From the NCBI RefSeq assembly GCF_000004075.3, contig NC_026655.2, forward strand, positions 23,359,489 to 23,423,488: a DNA stretch of 64,000 nt, given 5' to 3'. Source of the stretch: Cucumis sativus. Its lineage: Eukaryota; Streptophyta; Magnoliopsida; Cucurbitales; Cucurbitaceae. A program made the position numbers and the translations under genes. The notes under the pieces were generated by a model. That model was not told the DNA's origin. It did not search any database and saw only the letters and a list, made by a program, of their open reading frames with translations. Positions 12,601-23,130 of the stretch are shown here, piece by piece. Each line of letters opens with the position of its first letter. The stretch's first letter is position 1.

Positions 12601-15600
12601 GCTTCATCGATATAATAAGAAATAAGTATAGTACATGAAGCAAGGACAATAATAAAAAGGGCGAGTGAGAAGCCCGAATAACCCAACAATTACAAATCTA
12701 GTTAAAAGCATTGAGATTTAAAGCTATAGTGTCTACCAAATAACTTGAGAAGCTTTTAGATCTACTTGTCCATAATCTGATAAGTGCTTTGATATCTTCT
12801 CACAATTCAGAAGAAGATTTCTCTTTCTCGTTGAAAGTTCTATTATTTCTTTCAAGCCAAATGCTCCAGAGAGTGATTGCAAAGAGAAATAATATGATCT
12901 CCTTTTTTTATATTTTTTGTTTCACCCTACACTCATGCTTACAAAAAGAGGAGACATTTCGATGGTGGATGTTCTAGTTTAGCAGCAACTTCAATCTCTC
13001 CTAGATTGACATGGCAAATGAACAAGATAAAAAAAGGTGTTTCCTATCTTCTCCATTTCTTCTCTACACATCACACACTTGTTAGGATTTAAGATAATGT
13101 TGGGGAGCCTTTTTTGTAATTTTTCAATCGTGTTGATGCTTTCGTGGACCAAAGACCATATAAAGAATTTACACTTTTTAGGAATGCAAGATCTCCATAA
13201 ATTTTGAAAAATGGTGTGGATCGCCTTTTTAGATGCAACAGTGAAGTTCGTCCCATTTTTGTTTAGATTCCACAATGGAGTATCCCGACCACTACCTTGA
13301 ATCGGTACAGTTAGGGAGGACTAAAGGTCATCCCATTGTCTAACTTCTCAGCTTCGAAGAGTTCTTCCGGGATGAAGATCCCAATCAAGTGTATCAAGGT
13401 TCCACATATCATTAATGGAGTTGTCCTTAGTTGTGAAAGCAGAAAGCCTTGGTTTGTAGACATACAGAGGGCTATTAACGTTCCAGAGGCCGTATCAAAA
13501 AGACAGGCCATCACCATTTTTTATTTTCCAGTTTATATGAGGGATTAACCATTCAACTCCTTTAATATAATTGATTGTCATGGAGCCTTACTGCTACTGA
13601 ATTTGCTTTTCAAAGGAAAGTCTCCCACGTGATATTGCTCATATTTGGCCAAAATTATATGTTTCCAGAGTGGATCTTTTTCATTTATAAATCTCTAAAG
13701 CCATTTACAAAGAAGAGAAAAAATTGTATCTTTGATACGGCAAATCCCAAGTTCCCCTTTTTCTTTTGGTGATGTCATAATCGACCATCTAATGAGATGA
13801 ATATTACATTTTTCTTTGGAGTTTTTCCAAAGAAAATCCCTCCACGTCTTCTCAACATCCTTGCACACAAAGGATGAGGCCTTGAATACCGATAGTTGGT
13901 ATGTGGAGTTAATCAGTGTGATTTTGCCTCCCTTGGAAAGATATGAATATTTCTAATTACTGATTTTCAGGTGAATTTTTTATGAAATATTAGCGCAAAA
14001 ATGCTATGTTAGGGGTTTGCCGCCCAAAGGAACACTCAAATAATTCTTGGATAAAATCTACATAGAAATGCCCCATATATTAGCCACTCTATTCAATCTG
14101 TTTGAGTCCACATTAATCAGGAAAATGGTGGATTTATTGAGGTTTACATTGAGCCATGAAGCGAGTTCAAAGAGGTAATTGCATATCTCATATTTTCTAT
14201 AGAATCATCATGGTCTTCCACAAAGAGAAGAATATCATCAACAAAGAAAAGGTAATTAAATCTAACCCCTCTGACTTTGTTACTGGTCTCCAAGATAAAA
14301 GGAGAGATAGGATCTCCTTATCTAATGCATCTGGTTGGTAGGAACTTTCCTCTTGGCTTCCCATTGATAACGACAGAGTATTGTTGGACAGAGTCGATAC
14401 ATGAATTGATCCAAGTTCTCCATCTATGGGGAAAGTCCCTTTTCAATAGCATGTAGTCAATAAACTTCCAGCTAATTTTATTGAATGCCTTTTCAATATC
14501 AAGTTTAATGAAAAATCCCTTTTCTTTTTTCGATTTCCAGAAACCAACCGCTTAGTTGGCAATCAATATAGCATCTATTATTTGTCTTCCTCTAACAAAA
14601 GCCATTTGGTTTTCACAAATCATATCAGGGATAGATATTTTTAGTCTTTCGGCAATGACCTTGGCCATGAGCTTATAAAGTAAAGTTGTAAGGTTGATGG
14701 GCCTATAATTGGATGCAAAAGAGCACTTTTCCTTATTTGATGTAAGGGCGATGTCTGTAGCAATCATTGCCTTGTTTATGATTCCATTTTCGTGGAAGTC
14801 ATTGAAAATGTTAGTGATTTCACATTTGATGAATTTCCAAGCTACTTTCAAGAATTCCTCAAACAACCACGTTATGCATCCTAGCTATATTAATGCATAA
14901 CAAAGGAAACATACATGTAAGCTTTAATGTCTAACGTCTAATAGTAGAATCTCTTACCTTGAGATTAGCTAAAATCCGATAGTCAAAATTCAAATATCCT
15001 AATTCTCCATAGAATTAGTCTTAGATAGCAAGGAAAAATAATAACTAAATTTAATAATTTAACAATTTGCTACTGATCCCAAAATCAACTTAAGTCAACT
15101 TACCCAAAGTTGAGGTTGAATTCCAATTCAACTTAGGTTGGGACAAATTTGTTATCGGCTTATGGACCTTTAAATTTGTTACTTTTGCAATTTAGAAAAT
15201 GTAGTGACATAAAACCCTATTATGATAAATATTTTTGCTATTTTTTTTAAGCGCGGGAGAGAAAAATTCCAACTTCCAAAATAACTCACCCAAATAAGCA
15301 ATAATTGAAAGAGAGATAAAGATATGAAGTTTACTTTTTCCTCTCCCCACCAAAAATATGGATAATTTGAACTCATTAATTTTGTGATAATATGTGTAGG
15401 AGGGAATATTACAACGACTCAAGAAGGCATAACGAACCCAATAGCTACCTTCTTCTCTTTGTTTCTTGGAAAGGTAAATGAACTTGTGGCAACTTTGTCA
15501 ACAACTTTTCCTGAGTTAGGTTTAATAAAACAAGACTGCATCGAAACGAGTTGGATCGAATCAACCCTCATTGCTTCTACTGGAGTTCAAACGGTCGAGT

Positions 15601-16133
15601 CCTTAGAACCTTTGCTCAATAGAACACCTTCCAATCTTGAAAACGAAAAAATCAAATCCGACTACATCAAGGAACCCATTTCCATTGCTACAATTGAGGG
15701 TATATGGCAAAGATTAAAGGCTCAAGATATAGAAACATCTCAACTCATATTTATTCCTTATGGAGGTAGAATGAGTCAAATTTCCGAGTCGGAAACTCCA
15801 TTTTCACATAGAGTTGGAAATTTGTACAAGATTGGGTATATTCTAGGATGGAAGGAACAAAGTTTAAAGGCAAAGAAAAAACATATAAGTTGGATACGAG
15901 AGATTTACGAGTACATGACTCCTTTTGTTTCAAAATCACCAAGGTCTGCATATGCTAATTATAGAGATCTTGATATTGGAGTTAATAAGAAATATGGAAA
16001 GACAAGCGTGAAGCAAGCAAGCATTTGGGGGTTGAAGTATTTTGGAAACAATTTTAAGAGGTTGGTGTATGTTAAGACTAAGGTCGATCCTTATGATTTC
16101 TTTAGGCATGAACAAAGCATACCTACCCTCTAG
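9694..16133 (+). CDS. BBE-like FAD-linked oxidase (BBE1)
   Basis: Three exons (9694-10100, 10577-11049, 15400-16133) join into 537 codons plus TAG, the usual BBE-like length. An N-terminal hydrophobic signal peptide (about residues 1-26) predicts entry to the secretory pathway. The FAD-binding type-4 domain follows, with [12 protein letters not shown] carrying the 8-alpha-linking His114 and [10 protein letters not shown] carrying the 6-S-linking Cys176. The C-terminal BBE domain has NYRDLDIG and HEQSIPTL. Cys37 and Cys99 match the conserved N-terminal disulfide. Family enzymes oxidise alkaloids, carbohydrates, monolignols or cannabinoid precursors using O2 and release H2O2; the substrate here is unknown. 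The sequence reads [11 protein letters not shown] where, from memory, characterised Arabidopsis members have Lys-x-Gln. Introns are phase 2 and phase 1. Intron 2 is about 4.35 kb and holds MITE-like repeats and an antisense LINE relic, which could affect expression. AATAAA lies at 16238. Confidence 0.9.
11200..11372. repeat. MITE-like palindromic repeat, copy 2 (BBE1 intron 2)
   Basis: Left arm AACAAAATAAATTAAAATAT and a right arm containing TAAGTTGTAAATATTTTA and ending ACTATTTTTAAA pair as an imperfect inverted repeat around a GATTAGTGATAATAGA core. It lies wholly within the intron. Confidence 0.6.
11625..11760. repeat. MITE-like palindromic repeat, copy 3 (BBE1 intron 2)
   Basis: TATAACAAAATTTTAC at left and GAAATTTTGCTATATTTTG at right flank a core with GTTGATAGATG and CATATATCTATCG. 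This is the same family as copy 2, about 250 bases away. Confidence 0.5.
11860..12510. repeat. Dispersed repeat with internal tandem array, copy A
   Basis: A pyrimidine-rich left part is followed by a degenerate tandem array at about 12125-12345. Its units are roughly 24 bases and contain (T)AGCCAAATCTAAACGAT. A trailing part around TTTTTGGTATTTTTTCATTG and TGGGC then occurs. The trailing part and the AAATCTAAA units recur upstream of BBE5 at about 52600-53080, so this is a dispersed element and not unique intron sequence. No coding potential or terminal repeats identified. Confidence 0.55.
12540..14890 (-). mobile_element. LINE (non-LTR retrotransposon) relic, 5'-truncated
   Basis: Antisense to BBE1, within its second intron. 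Minus-strand frames at 14866-14552 show reverse-transcriptase blocks [21 protein letters not shown] and [12 protein letters not shown]. Further blocks at about 14545-14190, in broken frames, include [21 protein letters not shown] and FVDDILLF. A zinc-binding reverse-transcriptase C-terminal region (13275-12991) has KCKFFIW and CVMC. The order RT then zf-RVT is typical of plant L1-type LINEs. Endonuclease and ORF1 are missing, and multiple frameshifts show it is dead. The 3' end lies to the left near 12540. Part of the 3' region is repeated at 22905-23130. Confidence 0.8.
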
Positions 16134-16237
16134 CTAATGAAAGATCTAGTGATAAAATATTATATATTGAAAACTATTTGATATTTAGTTTTTAAGAATG
16201 TTCAAATTATTCTCCCAAAGCCCTATTGATGTAGCAA

Positions 16238-16243
16238 AATAAA
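16238..16243 (+). terminator. Putative polyadenylation signal of BBE1
   Basis: AATAAA about 105 bases after the stop codon lies within GTAGCAAAATAAAGGGTT. The same context recurs after BBE2 and BBE3, which supports a shared 3' UTR element. Confidence 0.6.
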
Positions 16244-16249
16244 GGGTTA

Positions 16250-18830
16250 ATGTTGTGAGGTACTTTATTTGTGTACTTCTTTGTCATTTTCTTTTAATGT
16301 GTGTGCCTTATGGTAATTAATTAAATTAAAGTGTTCTTGGATCAATATAAGCTTTTCAATGTGTTTGGTTATAATTATTGCACAAAACATGTAGTAAAAT
16401 TATAAGTATGAAAAATAAATATGTGCATAGCTGTTTAACTTTCATCTTTAGGAAAAAAGCAAAGGGTCAAAAAAAAAAAAAAAAAAAAAAAACAAGAAAA
16501 GGAATGGTAAAAAATAACCTCAGAAAACTTGGAAGTATTAAATTTGGCAATTAACTGATGTATTGATAATAAATATCAAGTATATGTCATTCACATATTT
16601 AAAAAGGCTGATATATTTCAGATTTGGGAATTTCGTTTTAACAACATCAATTAGAGAATTTGAAGAAGAACACATGAATTGAAATACAGTAAATGGAAAA
16701 ATAAATTCAATACAAAAGACAATACGTCAGAGATAAACTCAACAATCAAAAGAACACATGAGTAATAGATTTTATATTATCAATATACTTAAAATCTTTA
16801 TCCATATACTTAAAATGTTTTCTGCTAATATAGCATCGATACACCATATTGTTATTCGCAATAAATTTTGGATGAATTCTTCATCTACTACTGATACTAA
16901 TAAAACTTCAAATTACATTTTCAATTATCACTGATACTTAGTGTTAGAGTTTTGGTTTTAGCTATATTTTTTAAGCAGGTTGTGGTTGTTGGTAACTTTA
17001 TGCTTCTCTTTATTCCTTCAGATATTTGATATTTTGTTCAATGTTATATCCTAAAAGGATGTCTCATAAAATTTGTTCCTGACTTTTTATTTCTTTCCTT
17101 AGCTGAACAATTATTAGTGTGACTACTCATAAAGAGTTACTTCCTTTTTCGAGTGGTTCTATCTGACTTTGGGTTGTTTGTCTTTTTCTATTGTGCTTTA
17201 TATGGGGTAGTTTTTGCTCTTTTTAGGGTTACGACTTCGAAGATATCTTTGAGTCATTTTTATGTGGTTCCTCTTGTCAAGAAGAATATTTTTGTTGGGT
17301 GCAATATTTATATTTGTGAAGCGTATGTTATTGTCAATAATCTTGAGTTGTTCTCTCGGCCTTTGTGAATAGTCAACTACAATTTGCACCAGAAGAGATT
17401 CTCTTATTTGGGGAAGCCTTTAATATTTCCAGTGGATGTAGTCTTATTGAAGTAATTCACATTGAGAAAAAATCTCACACATTCTGAAATACGTATCAGT
17501 TCTTTTTAGAGGGATTCTCACACTTACGATGAGTCTAAGTGTTCATTCAAACTAAGTTAGGCTTTTGAGGCATTTCCTAATCACAAGTTCAATAGCAAAA
17601 ACTTGGAAAGCTGTTATTTAGCATTTCCTAACAGAAACTTGAAAAGTTTAATAGAATGGTATAGTTGTCAAAAGTACCTAACTTTCTATAGTATTTTTTC
17701 AATCGTACAAATAAAACTATAAAAACTTCTTTTTGTTGCATAACTTAATACTATAAAAGTAAAAAAAATGCTATAAAAACATATAAGAGTTTGAGCCTCG
17801 TCTTGATAGCCAAATTTAATCAATCCCATTTCGTTTATTTATCATTATATATGAGAAATAGATTGTTACAAATGTAATTGTAAAATCAACTTTTATTATA
17901 CAAAATGCATTAAAGTGCATTTACATCAAAATAGCTTTTCTACGATCATGGGTTTAATTACTTTTCCTACAAGTATGAGCCAGATTGAGATTACCTTTAA
18001 GAGTGAAGACCTCGTTAACTCAACCCTACAATAGAGAATAAAACGATAAATGCAAACTAAATACCATCCACCATCCAAGAAAGAAGAAACCATGCGTAAA
18101 AAAGAAAGAAAAAAACACAGAAATCTAAACTGTATCAATTTTTTATATTATGGTAACTATATCGTAAGATGTGAAAATATACCTTGAGGTAACCAATAGA
18201 GACATTGCTAACCATATGAACAACAAAATCGTCCAAAATAGTGATGGATTTCAAATAATTCTAGAATAATACTGAAATTTTCAGCAAATTAACAAATTGG
18301 TGTAGTAGAAAGAGAGTTCTGTATGATCAATTCAAAGTTGCAATAGACCCTAAAATTTAATTGTTTTTTATCGCCATCATATACGTAGCTGACGTGGTAG
18401 AATTGAATGTAAAAAAATTTTACACAACCACAAGAGTATAATAATCAATAATTAGCTATCATGGTTCCTAAATTGGAAGAGTGACTTACTTGGATCTCTT
18501 TGGATCTTTATAAGAAACAATGCATGCATTGAATCTGAACTAAACATATACCACAAATAAAATAAATTAATTTTCAATACAAATGATATTTTGGGGCCTA
18601 AAAGTCCAATGAAATGTTGACTACTCTTGTCATCAATTGCATTAGGCAAAGAACTTAAAGGACTTATCAACTTAGCAGATTTCTATTGTGAATAAAAGGA
18701 AATGCTAAAATTTGTATTGATATCAATCATAGGAGGAGAAAAGAAACATTGCTACATAATAAAGAGAAGACCAAAACAAGAACATGAAAATTGTAGAGAT
18801 ATATTTTCACCAATAGTAACTATTAGAAGA
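16250..18830. other. Intergenic region, no gene seen
   Basis: AT-rich DNA with a poly-A run of about two dozen bases at 16469-16492. Short open frames (for example 17153-17368) show no recognisable domain. No RNA gene recognised. Confidence 0.55.
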
Positions 18831-20045
18831 TTTGATTTGTGGGTCCGTGAATGTTGTTTTGTTCAGCTCTAAGGAATGACGTGGCAAAAAGAGTGTTTAA
18901 AGAAAGTTTGAAAAGAATATTATATTGGAATAGGGATTTTATTTTGTTTTCTTCTTATTATTCTTTCCTTACCGGTGAAGATTTGTTCGTTGAGCTGGAC
19001 TACTTCTTTGTATGGTTGTTCTGTTCTCTTTCAGAGGGTGAGAAAAAGAAAGTAGGATTTTTCGCAACTACAGTTATTAGAGTAAAAGGTGTGGAAAAGT
19101 CTTGGTTGATGGTCTATTGATCAAGTTATTTGTATAGAACCAGCAGAGTGTAAGTTATCTTTTGATAATGTGATTAGTTATTGAGTTTCTTTGATGTTGG
19201 AGGTTAAAACTTCCTTAGCAGACGAATTACAGAAATACTAGTTATGTCTTGGTGAAGGACGATATTCAGGACGAGACTCTCCTGATTAACACCTTAATCT
19301 ATTGATGAGTGAGTTGCATGATTAAGAGGAATGATTTTGTTTAGCAAAATCAAACTTTGAAATAGTAGTGATTAAGTTTTGATTCAATAAATCGTATCAC
19401 TGTTAGTACTGAGTGAGAGAGTGGGTGTGAATCTCTGTACTAAGAATCATAATAGGTTGATTATGATTTATGATTATCAAAGTAATAAGATCTCTAATCT
19501 CGGGTCAAGGACACCCAAAATGTAGATGTTGTATCATTGAACTGGGTTAATAATCTTGTGTGTCACTACTATCTTTACTTATTGTTCTCATGGTTGTTTT
19601 CTCTATTGTTAACTGTCGTCACTCTAAGTTTTACTATTGTTGTTTTTTGAATTGGCATCAAAGTAAGGTTTTCTGCCTTAAATAGACACTATACGTGAAG
19701 GAACTTCAACCTTAAAGCCTTCTATCTTGGATGAGGCTAACTATGCATACTGGAAAGTAAGAATAGTCTCTTTTTTGAAAGCTATGGATAGTAAGTGCTA
19801 GAAAATTGTGATCTCTGTGTGGGAACCTCCGTCCATCAAAGATGATATGGGAAAGGTTACTCTAAAACTTGAACTTACCTGGTGAAAGGAAGAAGATGAA
19901 GAATCTTTGAGAATTCTCAAGCTCTAAATGCTATGTATAAAGGAGTTGATCAAAATGTCATTAAACTTATTAACACTTGTGTTTCTGCCAAAGAAGCCTG
20001 AGACATTATGGAGATTACTTATGAGGGAACATCAAAAGTTAAAAT
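18831..20045 (+). mobile_element. Truncated Copia LTR retrotransposon: LTR plus partial gag
   Basis: About 18831-19651 is an LTR. It begins GATTTGTGGGTCC and contains CTCTGTACTAAGAATCATAA and AGGTTGATTATGAT, which are the reverse complement of segments in the LTRs at 56926-57801 and 58940-59792. It is followed by TTGGCATCAAAGTAAGG, a degenerate initiator-Met tRNA primer-binding site. A broken gag frame then reads EGTSTLKPSILDEANYAYW and, in another frame, ALNAMYKGVDQNVIKLINT and AKEA, typical of the Copia gag N-terminus. The gag is cut at 20045, where the large inverted repeat begins. It has frameshifts and stops and no pol. Confidence 0.75.
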
Positions 20046-21228
20046 GTAACGACCCAACTCTTCATACTAAGTCGAGATCATTACCTTAAAATAAATGGCA
20101 ATTTTGACAATTCCTTGAAAAGAGAAAAATTATTTCATTAAAAATACCGTGAAAACATGTTGCGCAACTAGTTCAACAATTTTAAAGATAATAAAAATAA
20201 AATAGATAAAAATTTTAAGCTCAAAACACTTAAAACGAACAATGAAAAGCAGAAGCAAAAATGTGTCCCTATATCGCATGTCACAGATCCTTCCTATCAC
20301 TCACCAGCTTTCCTCTATCTTTACCTTTGCCTGAAATGTTAAATATAGAAAAGGATGAGTATAAATACATACTTAGTAAGGGACCCACTACTAGTCCCAC
20401 TAAGTGTCTGTTAACTTCCTATTAGGGTTTCATAAGAAAATACCCCAAAACTATTATGCTTCCGAACACACGCTCTCCAGTGATCTTGTAGGGACACATC
20501 TGGACTCTCGGTGAATTCGAAAGAAACACCCTAAGAGAGTCGGGCTGTAAGTGCCCCTTCGAATCACTCATAAACGTTAATCACACATGCATAAATAGGT
20601 GGTGATCCCGAGGGATACCCATATGGGTACGATCCTAACAGACAAAGTTAACAGAACACCACAGTCTAACATGTAATATATCATTAACATCTTAACATGG
20701 CATGAATATTAAGGGTTTAGGAAGGGGTCACATACAGGTCAATTCTCTTAGGTGTTTCCTTCGGGTTCACTGAGAGCCTAGATGTGTTCCTACGGATCAC
20801 TGGATAGCATTCGGGAGCACAATAGTTTTTGGGTACTTTTATACGAAACCTTAATGTGAAATTAACAGACACCTAGCAGGACTAGTAGTGGGTCCCTTAC
20901 TGAGTATATTTTTATACTCATCATTTTCTATGTTTAATATTTCAAGCAAATGTATAAACATAGAGGAAAGTTTGCGAGTGACATGAAGGATATGTGACAT
21001 GCCATATGGGGACACAGTTTTGCTTTCGCTTTTCATTGTTTGTTTTTAGTGTTTTGAGCTTAAACATTTTTATCTATTTTATTTTATTATCTTTAAAACT
21101 GTAGAACTAGTTGCAATGTTTTTATGGTATTTTTAATGAAAATTTAGTTTTTCTCTTTTCAAGAAATTGTCAAATTGTTATTTATTTTTAAGGTAATGAC
21201 CTCAGCTTGGTATAAATAGCTGAATCGC
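20046..21228. repeat. Large inverted repeat (foldback-like), arms about 480-490 bp
   Basis: The left arm, about 20046-20535, pairs with the right arm, about 20750-21228. Matching segments include AAGGGACCCACTACTAGTCC with GGACTAGTAGTGGGTCCCTT, ACTATTATGCTTCCGAAC with GGGAGCACAATAGT, and ATCATTACCTTAAAATAA with TTTTTAAGGTAATGAC. About 210 bases separate the arms. The left end abuts truncated Copia gag. It has no coding capacity. It may be two copies of one element in opposite orientation or a foldback transposon. Confidence 0.8.
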
Positions 21229-21229
21229 T

Positions 21230-22900
21230 CCAATTTATTACTTATGTTGTTACTCCCGTTATTAGCTTGAGTGTTAACTTAAGCCATCAAGTTAAGGTCT
21301 CCTATAAATATCATGTCTACCCCTGTTTATTGTGAATTTCAAGACCACACCATATACTCTACTAATTAATTTATGCAGTTATCTAACAATGCATAATTTG
21401 GGATCGTTCCATGATTTTACTTTCTTTTTTGAATATTTTATAGATTTTGAGCAATTTGAGGGTAGATTTCGTTGTTGATGTCAATTTAGGACTTACATTG
21501 TTGACGCTGATTTGGAGCTTAATTGGACAAACTAAAGTCAAAACGCATCAACCTAGGCACAATCACGAGGGAAAAGAGGTGTCTCCGCCTTGCATAGCCT
21601 CAGATTATAAGAAAGGAATGAGTTAACAATTTTATAAAAGAGTTGTGCTTTCATTGGCGAAGTGGACTCCCGTGCGGACTTCTGTTGACGTCGTGGTGGT
21701 ATCACTGACATTGTGGTGTCATAACGAATTTATAAAAGAGCCTTTCCTAAGTTTTTTTATATCTATGATTTTCTGCAGCCATTGCATGTTTTTAGCTCTC
21801 AAGTTTTTGAGAATTTCTTGTTGGTTTATGTCCTCTAACCAATTTTTTATCATTGTAACGTCATGATTTATTCCTATAGGGAAAAGACAAGTTGAAAGTC
21901 TTTTACATCTATTCAAGGTTTTGTGAGGGCTTTAACTGTAAAATCTTTTGACTTGTTAATCATAAATAGATCTGAAGAAAGAATTTAAAATGTGCATCAA
22001 TTGATTGGATTACATTGAGGATCGTATGATGGGTTCTTATTGATTGTTAAGGCATGATCAGAAATCATCAATATTGCAATGTAGCAAACTAATTTGTGTG
22101 ACTGTGTGGTTTACTGTATCTTGCTTGGAACGATCAAGGATTAAGTTGAGAATCTTTGATAGCACCGAAAAATGTGTCATCTAATTGTGGTTAATTTAGA
22201 ATCCTTCCATGATTTTACGTTATTATTTGAGTACTTTATAGGTGTTATAAGCAATTTAAAGATAGAATGTGGTGTTAATATCGATATGGAGCTTAATTAA
22301 ACAAAACGAAGTCAAAGTTGCATCAACTCGAATAAAGGTGGATAAAAGTTGCCAAATAGGTCTCTATCCTATAGCACCATTGCGTCTTACAGCTCTGTAA
22401 GGAAAAAGCCTTAATTGTTGAGAAAATCACATAGAGCCAAGATGATATGAACTTGATATGTATGTCAATTTTCATCTGCACCGCTTCATGTTCATTTTTT
22501 ATTTATATTCTCTTCTTCCACCAGGGTCAAAATTTGTCGGATCTCAACCACTCCAACTTGCAATTCTCTGCTACTTTCTACTGTTCTTTAGGTATTTTTA
22601 TGCATTTGAACATTTTCCAATTGCTCCACATGTTGAGAATCTACTAAGTTACTCGTTTTTAGATTGGGTCTCTAGGATTTCTTCTCTATTTCATTTGTAG
22701 CAGGATTGAACTAGTCTCTTTTATATCGTTTGTTTTAATTCTATTTTTCAATGAATCATTGTCATATTTTCACCCTCGTTAGGATTGTATGACTTTCACT
22801 TTCTTTAAAAATCTATGATTCATGACATTCCATCGTACATTTAAGCTAAGTAAGAAACAATAGTTTAAGTTTTTTCTTATAAGGATACTTTGGGATAGCT
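21230..22900. other. Intergenic region with unresolved repeats
   Basis: No gene recognised. Two segments resemble each other (near 21395-21500 and 22195-22300, both with CATGATTTTAC and GGAGCTTAATT), suggesting decayed duplicated repeat DNA. Short open frames such as 22458-22700 show no domain. Confidence 0.45.
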
Positions 22901-22904
22901 GATG

Positions 22905-23130
22905 CAAGGATATCTCCACATGGGGACATATCAATGCATCAACAACAACCCACTTCATTAATAATAAAAGGTGATTACAAGAAGCGGGGGAGTAGAAAGG
23001 CTAGAGAGCAGCCCGATTATCCCGAAACGAAAGCATGTAAATTTAAAGCAATAGAACTGGGCGGGTAATTTTTGAAAAGTGAAGAACGACTTGCCCATAG
23101 ACCAGTTATAGCTTGAATGTCTTCCCATAC
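22905..23130 (-). mobile_element. LINE 3'-end fragment, second copy
   Basis: Resembles the 3' region of the LINE in BBE1 intron 2 (about 12640-12800). Shared features in order are AATAATAAAA, a G/A-rich block with AGCCCGA and a C-rich block, TTAAAGC, ACTTGCCCATAGACCAG / ACTTGTCCATAATCTG, and TGAATGTCTTC / TGATATCTTC. Only the 3' end is present, as expected of a 5'-truncated insertion. Confidence 0.6.

Noticed and set aside
15384..15399. Reading BBE1 exon 3 as a separate gene starting at the ATG near 15384
   Set aside because: The ATG falls in the intron just before the AG acceptor. The paralogs show this as the last exon joined in phase 1, and a lone C-terminal domain would lack FAD-binding parts.
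18851..19120. 89-codon + strand frame as a gene
   Set aside because: Entirely inside the LTR at 18831-19651; similar LTR sequence is found inverted at 59.5-59.8 kb.
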